DNA of 64,000 nucleotides from Candidatus Brevefilum sp. (GTDB taxonomy: Bacteria > Chloroflexota > Anaerolineae > Anaerolineales > Anaerolineaceae). Under the pieces are notes generated by a model. It searched no databases. It was given only the letters and a program-made list of their open reading frames with translations, and was not told the DNA's origin. Shown piece after piece: positions 28,857-39,085 of the stretch (its first letter is position 1; every line of letters begins with the position of its first letter). The translations under genes were made by a program, and so were the position numbers. The stretch spans positions 1 to 64,000 of the forward strand of contig JAHYJN010000010.1 in NCBI GenBank assembly GCA_019428905.1, given 5' to 3'.

Positions 28857-31352
28857 TTAGCTCACATCTCCTTCTCTATTTGGCCAAAAATGTTCCAGGG
28901 CGTCCAACATTAATTGATGTTCCACGGCAGAGAGGGTTGGGTCATTGTCAAAGACTTGTTGGGCGTACTTTCTCGCTTTTTCAATCAGGTGCACATCGGT
29001 TAGGTTTGCCAAACGTAAGTTTGCGTAGCCAGACTGACGGGTGCCTAAAAATTCTCCAGGGCCGCGCTGCCTGAGATCGTGTTCTGCCAGGACGAAACCA
29101 TCATTGGTGCTTTCCATGGCTAAGAGCCGCTCATTTTCTGCAGCATCGCTGGTTTGTGGGATCAAGATGCAGTAAGATTGTTCAGCGCTCCGTCCAACAC
29201 GGCCGCGCAGTTGGTGGAGTTGGGCTAATCCAAAGCGATTGGCGCCTTCTATGACCATCACCGTGGCGTTGGGGATATCTACACCCACCTCGATCACGGT
29301 TGTTGACACCAGTATATCAAATTGGCGGTCCCTGAATTGCCGCATCACAGATTCTTTCTCATCTGGGCGCAGCCTCCCATGCAATAAACCAACCCGTAAG
29401 TTGGGGAACACCTCAGCTTGGAGTCGTTCCTGTTCCTGCACGGCTGCTAAGACCTCTTCATTTTCCCCTTGTTCAACCAGGGGGTAGATGATAAAGGCTT
29501 GGTGTCCATGATCAATTTGTGCCCGCACCAAGTTGTAGATGCGTTCTCTCTCAACAGGATAGACAATGTGGGTGCTCACAGGCTGCCTGCCTGGCGGCAT
29601 TTCGTCCATGACGCTCAGATCAAGGTCGCCGTAAATGGTCAATGCCAGGGAGCGGGGGATAGGAGTGGCCGTCATCACCAGCAAATGGGGATTATCTCCC
29701 TTCTCCCTAAGGGCTGCTCGTTGAGAGACGCCAAAGCGGTGCTGCTCATCGACAATCACAATTTGCAAATCGTTAAACACCACCGGGTCTTCAATCAGCG
29801 CGTGGGTACCAATCAGAAGTTTGATATGCCCTTCAGCCAAACTGTGAAGAATCTCCTCGCGTTCTTTTGCGGGGGTATCGCCGATCAGCAGCCGGATTTG
29901 ATCTTCCTTGAGTACAGCGCTTTCATCTTCAGGATTTGCCAGCAGGCGTTTAAGGTTGGTGTAGTGTTGCTCTGCCAGGATGCTGGTTGGTGCCATATAA
30001 GCAGCCTGCGCGCCGGTCTTGACCACCATGCTGATCCCCAGGCCGGCGATGACTGTTTTGCCTGACCCAACATCTCCCTGGAGCAAGCGGTTCATTGGTC
30101 GACCGGATTCGAGGTTCTGGCGAATATCCGCCAGAACTTTGATCTGTGCGTTAGTCAGTTGGAATGGGAGATGTCTGATGCGTTCATCAAGCCAGCTGTC
30201 ATCCACCTGGTACTTACGACCTTCGTGGTTTGTCCATTCATATTTCTGTCGGAGGACGCCCAGTTGGAGGAGGAAAATCTCATCAAACGCCAGCCGATAG
30301 TGGGCTTTCTTTAAATTGGGGTGATTTTCTGGAAAATGGATCTCTTTTAACGCTGTCGAGAGATCTATCAAATTTGCATCTTCCAGGATGTATTCCGTCA
30401 TGAACTCCGGAATTTTTGAAACCCATTGGGTTAATACGGAAAATATCACACGCCGCAGCCAGCGCTGACTCAGGCGGGCTGTTAGCGAATAGACTGGGAC
30501 AATGCGTTTTGTGTTGAGTTGGTGTTGATCGATTTGCTCATAGTCAGGGTGGTACATGACCAGTCTGCCCATGTACTGTTCGATCTTGCCGGATATGGAG
30601 AGGAACATATCCTTACGTAAGTGCCGCACATGGTAATCCTGGTTGAACCACATCAGTTGGATGGTGCCAGTTTTATCCGACACCAATACCTGGATGATTT
30701 TGCGGTTCTTGTTGCGCGAGGTAAAGGTGCTAATGCTTTTAACCCAGGCGATGATCGTTACCTCTTCGCCATAGCTTAAGTCCTTGATCAGTTTTAACTC
30801 TGAATAGTCATCATAGCGCCTGGGAAAGTAATAGATTATATCCTCGACCGTGGTAATGTCTATTTTTTCGAGTAGTTGAGCCTGTTTCTGACCGATGCCG
30901 CGCACAACTGTGGTGGGTGAGGATAGGCCCTCAGGGACTGCAGTATTGGGCACGGTTGGTATGCCATTCCTTCTTTTTTGGGTTGAAATCCGACCTTGCC
31001 GGGCAGGCTGGGATGGGTTTTTGCTTTGGTCGCGCCTGTTCCCTTCAGAAATGTTGGCCTGGGCGGGTTTGGCTTGTATTTCAGGTTGCGCGAGATGCTT
31101 AATTCCTGGGTTATCCAGGAGATGGCCAACCTGTTTGAGAGCCTGAGCTCGTTCAGCGGTGGTCAGCTGAGCGTACTGGTTGAGAATTGAGGCAACCGAT
31201 TGGATTTTGTCTTCTGGCAAACCATCGGCACGAGCTTCTCCCAGCCATCTTTCGGTGAGTTTTTCCAATCCCCCAACCACAGCTTTATTGGTGTAATTGT
31301 ATTCAGCTTCCAGTTTGAATATCTTGTACAGCTTTTCAATCGATCGTTGCAT
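28857..31352 (-). CDS. recG: ATP-dependent DNA helicase RecG with long N-terminal extension
   Basis: RLLQGDVGSGKTVIAG, VDEQHRFGVSQRA, ATPIPRSLAL, HQLRGRVGRS. Confidence 0.95.
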   Translation of the reverse strand: MQRSIEKLYKIFKLEAEYNYTNKAVVGGLEKLTERWLGEARADGLPEDKIQSVASILNQYAQLTTAERAQALKQVGHLLDNPGIKHLAQPEIQAKPAQANISEGNRRDQSKNPSQPARQGRISTQKRRNGIPTVPNTAVPEGLSSPTTVVRGIGQKQAQLLEKIDITTVEDIIYYFPRRYDDYSELKLIKDLSYGEEVTIIAWVKSISTFTSRNKNRKIIQVLVSDKTGTIQLMWFNQDYHVRHLRKDMFLSISGKIEQYMGRLVMYHPDYEQIDQHQLNTKRIVPVYSLTARLSQRWLRRVIFSVLTQWVSKIPEFMTEYILEDANLIDLSTALKEIHFPENHPNLKKAHYRLAFDEIFLLQLGVLRQKYEWTNHEGRKYQVDDSWLDERIRHLPFQLTNAQIKVLADIRQNLESGRPMNRLLQGDVGSGKTVIAGLGISMVVKTGAQAAYMAPTSILAEQHYTNLKRLLANPEDESAVLKEDQIRLLIGDTPAKEREEILHSLAEGHIKLLIGTHALIEDPVVFNDLQIVIVDEQHRFGVSQRAALREKGDNPHLLVMTATPIPRSLALTIYGDLDLSVMDEMPPGRQPVSTHIVYPVERERIYNLVRAQIDHGHQAFIIYPLVEQGENEEVLAAVQEQERLQAEVFPNLRVGLLHGRLRPDEKESVMRQFRDRQFDILVSTTVIEVGVDIPNATVMVIEGANRFGLAQLHQLRGRVGRSAEQSYCILIPQTSDAAENERLLAMESTNDGFVLAEHDLRQRGPGEFLGTRQSGYANLRLANLTDVHLIEKARKYAQQVFDNDPTLSAVEHQLMLDALEHFWPNREGDVS

Positions 31353-31505
31353 TGTTTATCAATACCTTATTTTTGAGCGTTAGGATAATTTTATCGTGAA
31401 ACGTCTGATAAAATCAGGTCAGCTTCAAACATCCTGCTCATAATTGTAACATCCCTAACAAAGACCTGTTGCCGAGTACGTTAGTGTATCAATCCCCGAA
31501 TAGAT

Positions 31506-31528
31506 AACACCCCGTCGGTCGGGGTGTT
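31506..31528. terminator. Hairpin terminator
   Basis: AACACCCC-gtcggtc-GGGGTGTT between the DAK2 and recG genes. Confidence 0.65.
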
Positions 31529-31557
31529 TGTGCGTTTAGGTTGATAATGACACAGGT

Positions 31558-33243
31558 TTATTCGATCGCGATGATCAACTGGTAATGGGGCTGCCCACCT
31601 TCGTGCACTTCGACTTCATGATCGGGGTAGATCGAGCGGATTTTGTCGGAGAGCTGATTGACTCGGGGTATTTCAATATCCTCACCGTAAAATAGGGTAA
31701 TCCGTTCGTAATCATTGGTATCTGCTGCAACCAGCAATGCTTCACAGGCTTCTTCGATGGATTGCGCCGAACAGACCAATTTTCCGTTATGCAGGGCAAT
31801 CACCTGTCCTTTTTCGACCTGAACGTTATCCACTTCAACCGTGCGAGTGGCTGTTGTGATTTCACCTGTTTCCACATCATGCACACCTTCATTCATTGAG
31901 GAGACAATCTTGTCAAAATCAGCATCTGGGATTAAACGAAACATGGCGGATAGCCCCTGTGGAACGCTGGTGGTGGGGATAACAGCGACGTTCTTGACCG
32001 TCATCGAAGCCGCTTCTTTGGCTGCCATGATGATGTTCTTATTGTTGGGTAAGATGACAACCTTCTCAGTTGGCAGGTTTTCAAACGAAGCCAACAGCTC
32101 TTTAATACTGGGGTTCATTGTCTGACCGCCCTGGACAATGGCAGCCACACCCAGGCTGGCAAAGATCCGACTGAGACCAGGTCCAGGTGAGACAGCCACA
32201 ACTGCTGTTTCTCCAGGCTGGACCATTGCCAATTTCAGTTTGGGATTCTTGTTGTTGTTTTTCTCTTGCATTTGAGCAACCAAGTTTTCGATCATCACCT
32301 TCTTGATCGTGCCCAGGGTCATAGTGTGGTCGATAGGTTGATAGCGATTATCTTGGGGAACGTGGATGTGCATTCTGTAAATGCCTTCGCCCTCACCCAC
32401 CTGTATGGATGAGCCGATTTTGGTCAGTTCCTCATAATAATCTTCAAGGTTAAAAGTTGATCCGGGTGAGAAATCAATTACGACTTCATAGTCCTGTCCG
32501 GGCTCAATGGTTTCCATGGCGTTTTCCATCGCCATTTCCGAAAGCGGCAACACCTCGGTAAGAGGTTTGTCCAGTGGATCGCCGTTGATAAACCGCCACA
32601 TGCCTTCAAAGATGCATAACAGGCCTTTGCCGCCCGAATCCACCACACCAGCTTGTTTGAGGATTGGCAAGAGATCAGGCGTGCGCTCGACAGATGCTTC
32701 TGCTGCTTGAACAATATCCGCCAGCACTTCTGTGAAACTGGTGGTGCGTTGGGCTGAAACCTCAGCCTGGGTAGCAATGTCCTTGATCACGGTTAATATG
32801 GTGCCTTCAACTGGGCGAACAACACCTTTGTATGCAGTCTCTTTGGCTTCAACCAATGCCTCGACCAGGTTGTCAACATTCATGGTGGGGGTGTCATCCA
32901 GGGCCCGGGCAAACCCGCGCCAGATTTGTGACAGGATGACACCTGAATTGCCGCGTGCGCCCATCAACGCGCCGCGTGCAACCGCATGGGAAAGCTGTCC
33001 AACGTTATCAATGCCCGATTTTTCTATTTCATCGAAGGCGGCTTGCATGGTCAGGACCATATTGGTCCCGGTGTCCCCATCTGGAACAGGAAAGACATTC
33101 AAACTGTTGACAATCTGCTGGTTTGTTTTCAACCAAATCATCCCCGCTTCAAGCAATGTCTTCAGACCCTGACCATCAATCGGTACGGATACCAATTTGT
33201 GACGTTCAGCGGGACTTAATTTCGTCAACTCGGCAGCACTCAT
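31558..33243 (-). CDS. DAK2-domain protein (FakA/YloV-like fatty acid kinase)
   Basis: VFPVPDGDTGTNMVLTMQAA, GARGNSGVILSQIWRG, VVDSGGKGLL. Confidence 0.9.
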   Translation of the reverse strand: MSAAELTKLSPAERHKLVSVPIDGQGLKTLLEAGMIWLKTNQQIVNSLNVFPVPDGDTGTNMVLTMQAAFDEIEKSGIDNVGQLSHAVARGALMGARGNSGVILSQIWRGFARALDDTPTMNVDNLVEALVEAKETAYKGVVRPVEGTILTVIKDIATQAEVSAQRTTSFTEVLADIVQAAEASVERTPDLLPILKQAGVVDSGGKGLLCIFEGMWRFINGDPLDKPLTEVLPLSEMAMENAMETIEPGQDYEVVIDFSPGSTFNLEDYYEELTKIGSSIQVGEGEGIYRMHIHVPQDNRYQPIDHTMTLGTIKKVMIENLVAQMQEKNNNKNPKLKLAMVQPGETAVVAVSPGPGLSRIFASLGVAAIVQGGQTMNPSIKELLASFENLPTEKVVILPNNKNIIMAAKEAASMTVKNVAVIPTTSVPQGLSAMFRLIPDADFDKIVSSMNEGVHDVETGEITTATRTVEVDNVQVEKGQVIALHNGKLVCSAQSIEEACEALLVAADTNDYERITLFYGEDIEIPRVNQLSDKIRSIYPDHEVEVHEGGQPHYQLIIAIE

Positions 33244-33301
33244 AACTCTCCAATAATTAATAAACGCAATAATTTCCAGCTTTCATGAGAATGAAAGCTG
33301 A

Positions 33302-33667
33302 CTAATCCATGTTACTGATCCGCAGGCCGCGGACGTGGACATTAATCCGCCGCACCGGTAGACCGACGGTTTTTTCAACGTTATACTTGACGCTGTTGGC
33401 AACACTGGAAGAAATCGACTTGATTCGTGTGCCATATTCAACGACGATATACAGGTCAATCACCAGGCCGTCGTGGTCGTAGGTGACTTCGACCCCGTAT
33501 TTGGCATCCTTAACGAACAATTGGCGGATGTTTTCACCAAGATTCTTCGGCGCCAGGCCGACCACACCGTAGGATTGGAGGGTGGATTGGCGCGCGATGG
33601 ATGCAATAGCATCTTTTTGGATCAGGATACTGCCTAATTCGTTGTGGATATTTTCTGTTTCTCTCAT
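33302..33667 (-). CDS. Asp23/Gls24 family envelope stress protein
   Basis: GVVGLAPKNLGENIRQL, YDHDGLVIDLYIVVEYGTRI, VGLPVRRINVHVRGLR. Confidence 0.88.
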   Translation of the reverse strand: MRETENIHNELGSILIQKDAIASIARQSTLQSYGVVGLAPKNLGENIRQLFVKDAKYGVEVTYDHDGLVIDLYIVVEYGTRIKSISSSVANSVKYNVEKTVGLPVRRINVHVRGLRISNMD

Positions 33668-33783
33668 ATTTTTTCACCTTACTTGCTTGTCGCTTTAAGT
33701 AGAGTATGGTAAAATCATTCGCTGTTTGACTGATTAATCAGCAAACCAGGTCATTATATCTTAAGTTTTGAAAGGACGACATC

Positions 33784-33969
33784 ATGGCGATCTGCGAACA
33801 ATGTGGAAAAAAGACCACCTTCGGTCATAATCGAAGCCACTCAATGAGGGCAACCAAACGACAATTCAAGCCAAACCTGCAAAAGGTCTCGGTATACGAG
33901 AACGGGCGAACGGTTCGTAAAACTTTGTGCACCCGCTGTATCCGCACATTGGTTAAATCCTCTAAATAG
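33784..33969 (+). CDS. rpmB: 50S ribosomal protein L28
   Basis: CEQCGKKTTFGHNRSHSMRATKRQFKPNLQKV. Confidence 0.95.
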   Translation: MAICEQCGKKTTFGHNRSHSMRATKRQFKPNLQKVSVYENGRTVRKTLCTRCIRTLVKSSK

Positions 33970-33994
33970 GCTTAACACACACTCAGTGCATAAG

Positions 33995-34018
33995 TCGCGA
34001 CACAATGTCGCGATTTTT
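33995..34018 (+). terminator. rpmB terminator
   Basis: TCGCGACA-caa-TGTCGCGA followed by TTTTT. Confidence 0.85.
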
Positions 34019-34033
34019 GCATTTAAAGCCCAA

Positions 34034-34693
34034 TTAACGTAACGCCTCATGCAGAGCAGTGATCCCAGCTGCGATCCCAGCTTGGTGTCCGAATATAGCT
34101 GACCCTGCGACGAAATTTCTTGCCCCAGCCTGGTAACAGGCTTTAATGGTGTCTTTGTCGACGCCGCCGTCGATTTGAATTGTGGCCTGTGAGTTTGTTT
34201 CTTCGAGTAAGGCTTTGGTGCGACGGATCTTATCATACATTCCAGGGAGAAATGACTGGCCGCCGAAACCGGGATTGACCGTCATTATGAGGATCTTGTC
34301 AAAATCATGGGTTAATTCACGTAAAGTGCTGACTGGCGTACCGGGGTTGATCACAATCGCCGGGGAAACACCTAAATCTCGAATACTTTCTAAAGTACGC
34401 TGGATATGTGGGCAGGTTTCGTAATGGACTGTGATGTGATTAGCGCCAGCTTCAGCAAATGCATCAATGTGGCGCTCAGGATTGACAATCATCAAGTGAA
34501 CATCAATCGGCAGCTGGGTAACCTTACGAACGGCTTTTACGATGTTGGGGCCAAATGTGATATTCGGAACAAAACTGCCGTCCATCACATCGACGTGGAT
34601 CCAATCGGCGCCACCATCCACAGCTTGCTGGATCTGGTCTTCAAGGTAGCGTAAATCCGCCGATAAAATTGAGGGTGCGATGATATAAGACAT
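34034..34693 (-). CDS. rpe: Ribulose-phosphate 3-epimerase
   Basis: IAPSILSADLRYLEDQIQQA, WIHVDVMDGSFVPNITFGP, MTVNPGFGGQSF, IQIDGGVDKDT. Confidence 0.95.
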   Translation of the reverse strand: MSYIIAPSILSADLRYLEDQIQQAVDGGADWIHVDVMDGSFVPNITFGPNIVKAVRKVTQLPIDVHLMIVNPERHIDAFAEAGANHITVHYETCPHIQRTLESIRDLGVSPAIVINPGTPVSTLRELTHDFDKILIMTVNPGFGGQSFLPGMYDKIRRTKALLEETNSQATIQIDGGVDKDTIKACYQAGARNFVAGSAIFGHQAGIAAGITALHEALR

Positions 34694-34723
34694 ATGCTAA
34701 CTTTACCCCGATTTAAAAATTAT

Positions 34724-34824
34724 GGTAACTGCTCAAGCAGCCCTGCGGCTAAAGAATGGGGCGTATGGTGGGTGGCGAAGCTGCTGCACCACACCTCCGA
34801 TTTCTTCGCATGCCGAGTGGTTGC
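34724..34824. repeat. Dispersed palindromic intergenic repeat, copy A
   Basis: GGTAACTGCTCAAGCAGCCCT ... GCATGCCGAGTGGTTGC. Confidence 0.6.
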
Positions 34825-34827
34825 GCT

Positions 34828-35916
34828 TTATGGGTTAATGGAGAAGTAGATGTATAACCAGAATGGGATCAGGCCAAAGATGGCTGTGAATGCGAGCAAT
34901 CCCAAAAGCCAGGTAAACCAGTCAACCGATTTCCCTTCTTCATCCTCTGGTTCTTCATATGTGACTGCTGCAGATACCGGTCTTTTTATCGGTGTACTAG
35001 CGGCGCGGGGTGCTGGCGTTTGCGGATGGACGGTTGATCCGGTGTTTCTTTTACCTTGGGGCAGAACGATCGGGCCGGTCTTGTCTTCATTCAGATTACC
35101 AAACGATAGCAAAACCCTTCCCAACTGGTCTGCAGTCCGATAGCGGGCAGCTGGTTCTTTAGAGAGTACCTTGAGGGTGATCTCTTCCAAGGCTTCTGGG
35201 ATGGCAGGGTTAAGCCGCCTGGGCGGAATAGGGATTTCAACCCGGTGCATCCTGGCCAATTCTGTAGCCTCACTAGCTTCAAAGGGCAGGCGACCGGTGA
35301 GCATTTCATATAAGATCACCCCCAATGCATAAACGTCAGATGCTGGCGATGGTGCAGCACCTGCGGCTTGTTCTGGTGAAAAGTAATGCGGAGAGCCCCA
35401 AACCACTTCACTCTTTTCATCCGGATGGATGGTGGCCAGCGCACGCGCAATACCAAAGTCAGTTACTTTCAGGCGAAAGTCGTTAGATACGAGCATGTTG
35501 TGAGGTTTGATATCACAATGCACCAGGCCAGCCCGGTGTGCATACCCGACGCCTGCGCAGGCTTGTGCGACAAGGCCCACGGTATCTTGAATGCTGAAAC
35601 GTCCCTTGTTTCGTATCAGGGATTTTAAATCGGTGCCATCGACATACTCAAAAACGATAAAGACTTGGTCATTATCAAACCCAAAATCGTAAACGGTGAC
35701 GATGTTCGGGTGGGATAAATTGGCAGCGGCCTTTGCCTCTTGCCTGAATCGGTCGCGAAAATCGCTGTCTTTGGAATAATCTTCGCGTAGGATTTTAACT
35801 GAAACCGTCCGCTCGAGCATTTCATCCAAGGCTTTATAGACCACGGCCATGCCCCCAGAACCAATGGGTTGCAATAATTTATAACGTCCGTTAAGTAAGG
35901 TTATGTCTTCCATCAT
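34828..35916 (-). CDS. Serine/threonine protein kinase (non-RD catalytic loop), C-terminal TM, no PASTA
   Basis: IGSGGMAVVYKALDE, LVHCDIKPHNML, VTDFGIARA; C-term WLLGLLAFTAIFGLIPFWLYIYF. Confidence 0.92.
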   Translation of the reverse strand: MMEDITLLNGRYKLLQPIGSGGMAVVYKALDEMLERTVSVKILREDYSKDSDFRDRFRQEAKAAANLSHPNIVTVYDFGFDNDQVFIVFEYVDGTDLKSLIRNKGRFSIQDTVGLVAQACAGVGYAHRAGLVHCDIKPHNMLVSNDFRLKVTDFGIARALATIHPDEKSEVVWGSPHYFSPEQAAGAAPSPASDVYALGVILYEMLTGRLPFEASEATELARMHRVEIPIPPRRLNPAIPEALEEITLKVLSKEPAARYRTADQLGRVLLSFGNLNEDKTGPIVLPQGKRNTGSTVHPQTPAPRAASTPIKRPVSAAVTYEEPEDEEGKSVDWFTWLLGLLAFTAIFGLIPFWLYIYFSINP

Positions 35917-36078
35917 ATTTCTACGTTCCTCGAAGAAATTATAACATACACACTCCGAAAGGTCTTTTTGTTGTGTGTTTTTTAGCTATGGGGTGGTTCT
36001 GCCACTTTTTGGGTGTTTTAGTTGAGGATAAGCTATAATTATATCGATACGCAATCATTTTGTTTGATATAGAAGAGG

Positions 36079-36585
36079 ATGATGACCGACCAACCAAAAA
36101 AATTCACCACCAAGACGATTTTTAACCCCATCACATTAATCACAGCGTTAATCCTGCTCATTGGGCTGGTCTTAGTGGGGATGGTTATCCTATTTCTTGG
36201 GCGGAATCCTGCACCACAAACCGGAACTGTCCCTGAAATGACAAAGATCGCTGCGCCGACACTGACCCCCAAAGTGTTAGAGCCTACCCGGACGCCAACA
36301 CCGACGGCAACTTCGATTTTCTTTTTACCAGAAGGTGTGATTGGTGTGGGTATCTATGTCCAGGTGACCGGTACCGGCGGATCGGGATTGCGTATGCGGG
36401 GAGAACCGGGTTTGGCTGGATCGATCAATTTTTCAGCCATGGATGCAGAAGTTTTTTTGGTCATCGACGGACCGGTGACAGCTGATGGTTATGTGTGGTG
36501 GCACCTGGAAGCGCCTTACGATCGGAACCGAAATGGGTGGTCGGCAGCTGATTTCCTGACACCCATCAAAGATGATGCGGATTAA
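36079..36585 (+). CDS. Membrane-anchored SH3-like domain protein
   Basis: N-terminal TM; GVGIYVQVTGTGGSGLRMRGEPGLAGS...YVWWHLEAP. Confidence 0.75.
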   Translation: MMTDQPKKFTTKTIFNPITLITALILLIGLVLVGMVILFLGRNPAPQTGTVPEMTKIAAPTLTPKVLEPTRTPTPTATSIFFLPEGVIGVGIYVQVTGTGGSGLRMRGEPGLAGSINFSAMDAEVFLVIDGPVTADGYVWWHLEAPYDRNRNGWSAADFLTPIKDDAD

Positions 36586-36707
36586 GCCAGAGCTATGGAT
36601 CAAGACTCGAAGGTGTCATCATCATGTTGCAAAGGTTTTTGCAAATTTGGATATTTTCAGTAAAATTGATCTAAATAATTTTTTTCTGCAGCAGCATATG
36701 TGGAGCG

Positions 36708-37610
36708 TTGATTGTGCTAAAAAATATTAAGAGTTTAATCAAGGGCAATCCCAGCGTCAGACATTTGGATGCAAAGGGCAAGTCTGATGCGATGGATCCA
36801 TTGGTTCCAGCTGAGACCAAAAAAATTGCGATCACAAGCACAAAATACCGGGTTGCAAGCTGTCAATCTACGGGCCGCGAACGAGCGCATAATGAGGACA
36901 CTTTATTGGTCTTAAATTGTTTCCTGGGTGGGCTGGATACTCCAACTTATTTTGGGATTTTCTTGGTAGCAGACGGCATGGGCGGTCACCAGAGCGGTGA
37001 AGTAGCTAGCAAGCTGGCTGCCCAGGCCAGCAGCCAATACTTGCTGGAACGAGTTTATCAGTCGTACTTGTTTGAGCAAAAATCGTTTACATCATCCGAA
37101 GTCAAGCAATGGGTGATTGAAGCGGTCGGTGAAGCCCAGACTCGCATCCTTCAACACGTGCCGGGTGGAGGGACGACGCTCACTTTGGTTTTGACCCTTG
37201 GCGAAGATTTTTATCTGGCACATGTGGGTGACAGCCGACTGTACCTGGTTGATAAGGAGGGTACGCTGAGTTTGAAAACCCGCGATCACTCGTTGGTTAA
37301 ACGTTTGATTGATCTTGGAGAGATTACGGAAAGTGAAGCAGGGATTCACCCGCATCGCAACGTCTTGTATCGGGCGTTGGGGCAGTCTGACCCCTTCGAA
37401 CCGGATACTGAAGTTTTTTCGATAGGTCCCGGAGAGCGCCTGCTGATCTGTTCAGATGGGTTATGGGGTATGGTGAAAGCCGATGATCTCACCCAGATGC
37501 TCAATTCTGACCAGGATTTAGATGAATTGGCATGTACTTTGGTAAACGCTGCAAATGAAGCCGGTGGATCGGACAATATCAGCGTTGTATTGGTTGAGCG
37601 ATTAGGATAA
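36708..37610 (+). CDS. PP2C-family protein phosphatase
   Basis: ERAHNEDTLLVL, LVADGMGGHQSGEVASKLA, HVGDSRLYLV, GGSDNISVVLV. Confidence 0.93.
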   Translation: MIVLKNIKSLIKGNPSVRHLDAKGKSDAMDPLVPAETKKIAITSTKYRVASCQSTGRERAHNEDTLLVLNCFLGGLDTPTYFGIFLVADGMGGHQSGEVASKLAAQASSQYLLERVYQSYLFEQKSFTSSEVKQWVIEAVGEAQTRILQHVPGGGTTLTLVLTLGEDFYLAHVGDSRLYLVDKEGTLSLKTRDHSLVKRLIDLGEITESEAGIHPHRNVLYRALGQSDPFEPDTEVFSIGPGERLLICSDGLWGMVKADDLTQMLNSDQDLDELACTLVNAANEAGGSDNISVVLVERLG

Positions 37611-37636
37611 AGGATTATTGAACAACAGGAGATCGC

Positions 37637-38362
37637 ATGCAAGATAAATCATTACGCAAATATCGAATTTTGGTTGTGGATGATGAACGTCGAATGGTGG
37701 GTTTTATTCGCCTGAACCTTGAACAGGATGGGTTTGAGGTGATTGAAGCTTACAATGGCACACAAGCCCTGGACCGACTGCGTGATTCGCTGCCCGATTT
37801 GATCTTACTGGATGTGATGATGCCCGATATCGATGGATTTGAGGTGTTGCGTACCATCCGAGAGATCAGCCAGGTGCCGGTGATCATGTTAACGGCCAAG
37901 GGTGAGGAAGATGATAAGGTCAAAGGTCTGGAATTAGGTGCAGATGATTATGTGACCAAACCTTTCAGCCCGCGGGAACTGGTCAGCCGGGTGAAAGCCG
38001 TCTTGCGCAGGGGATCGACATTTGAGGAGGGTGATGAGGGCGTCATCGAGGTGGATGAGCGCTTGAGAATCGATTTTGGCAGGCGGGAAGTCTGGGTGGA
38101 AGATGAATTGGTCAAATTGCGTCCGACAGAATATCGTTTGCTGTATCATCTGGTTCAAAACGCGGGTTGGGTGTTGACCCATGACCAGATCCTCACTAAA
38201 GTGTGGGGATATGAATATCGCGATGAGCCCCATTATGTACGTTTATATATCAATTACCTGCGGAAAAAGGTCGAAAAAGATCCAGCAAACCCGGTTTATA
38301 TCCTGACTGAGCGCGGGGTCGGATATCGATTTGTGGATTACAAACGTGAAGATACCCCCTGA
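37637..38362 (+). CDS. OmpR/PhoB-family response regulator
   Basis: [42 protein letters not shown]; winged-helix C-term. Confidence 0.94.
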   Translation: MQDKSLRKYRILVVDDERRMVGFIRLNLEQDGFEVIEAYNGTQALDRLRDSLPDLILLDVMMPDIDGFEVLRTIREISQVPVIMLTAKGEEDDKVKGLELGADDYVTKPFSPRELVSRVKAVLRRGSTFEEGDEGVIEVDERLRIDFGRREVWVEDELVKLRPTEYRLLYHLVQNAGWVLTHDQILTKVWGYEYRDEPHYVRLYINYLRKKVEKDPANPVYILTERGVGYRFVDYKREDTP

Positions 38363-38377
38363 GGAGGGTAAACCGAT

Positions 38378-39034
38378 ATGAAAAAAGACATTTTACTGGT
38401 TGATGATCATGAAGTTGTGCGGTTAGGGTTGAAATCACTGCTGGAGCACAACGATCAATTTCAGGTTGTAGCTGAAGCCGGGACAGCAAAAGAAGCGGTT
38501 GAGATGGTTGAGAAATATCAACCGGATGTGGTCCTGATGGATATTCGGCTGCCAGGCCCTTCAGGAATTGAAGCCTGCCAGGAAATCACACAACGCTGGC
38601 CTGATGTGCGCGTTGTGATCCTGACCTCGTATGCCGAGGATGACATGCTGTTCTCAGCCATCCGAGCCGGCGCCAGCGGATACGTCCTGAAGCAAATTGG
38701 CGCAGAAGGCTTGATCGCCGCTATCGAGGCTGCCTGCCGCGGAGAAGCCCCGCTGGATCCAGCAGTGACCCAACGAGTGTTCCAGGAAGTACGCCGGGCG
38801 GTCAAAGAAGAAGAAGCTGCTGCTTTTTCCAGTCTCAGCCAGCAAGAAAAACATGTGTTAGCACTTGTCTCTGAAGGAAAGACAAACCGTGAAATTGCTG
38901 AAGCCCTGTTTTTGGGGGAGGGTACTGTGCGCAATTATGTCAGCAGCATCCTAGCAAAGCTGGGCGTGAGCAACCGGGCTGAAGCCGCAGCATATGCGGT
39001 GACGCACAGTCTTAAGGAATATATCAATCATTAA
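38378..39034 (+). CDS. NarL/FixJ-family response regulator
   Basis: LVDDHEVVRLGLKSLL, LMDIRLPGPSG; LuxR HTH EGKTNREIAEALFLGEGTVRNYVSSIL. Confidence 0.94.
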   Translation: MKKDILLVDDHEVVRLGLKSLLEHNDQFQVVAEAGTAKEAVEMVEKYQPDVVLMDIRLPGPSGIEACQEITQRWPDVRVVILTSYAEDDMLFSAIRAGASGYVLKQIGAEGLIAAIEAACRGEAPLDPAVTQRVFQEVRRAVKEEEAAAFSSLSQQEKHVLALVSEGKTNREIAEALFLGEGTVRNYVSSILAKLGVSNRAEAAAYAVTHSLKEYINH

Positions 39035-39056
39035 TCGGGTTAGGTAAGGGGTAGCC

Positions 39057-39083
39057 AGCCGCTCAGCGATGGGCGGCTTTTTG
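39057..39083. terminator. Terminator between response regulator and tatD
   Basis: AGCCGC-tcagcgatgg-GCGGCT + TTTT. Confidence 0.75.
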
Positions 39084-39085
39084 AT

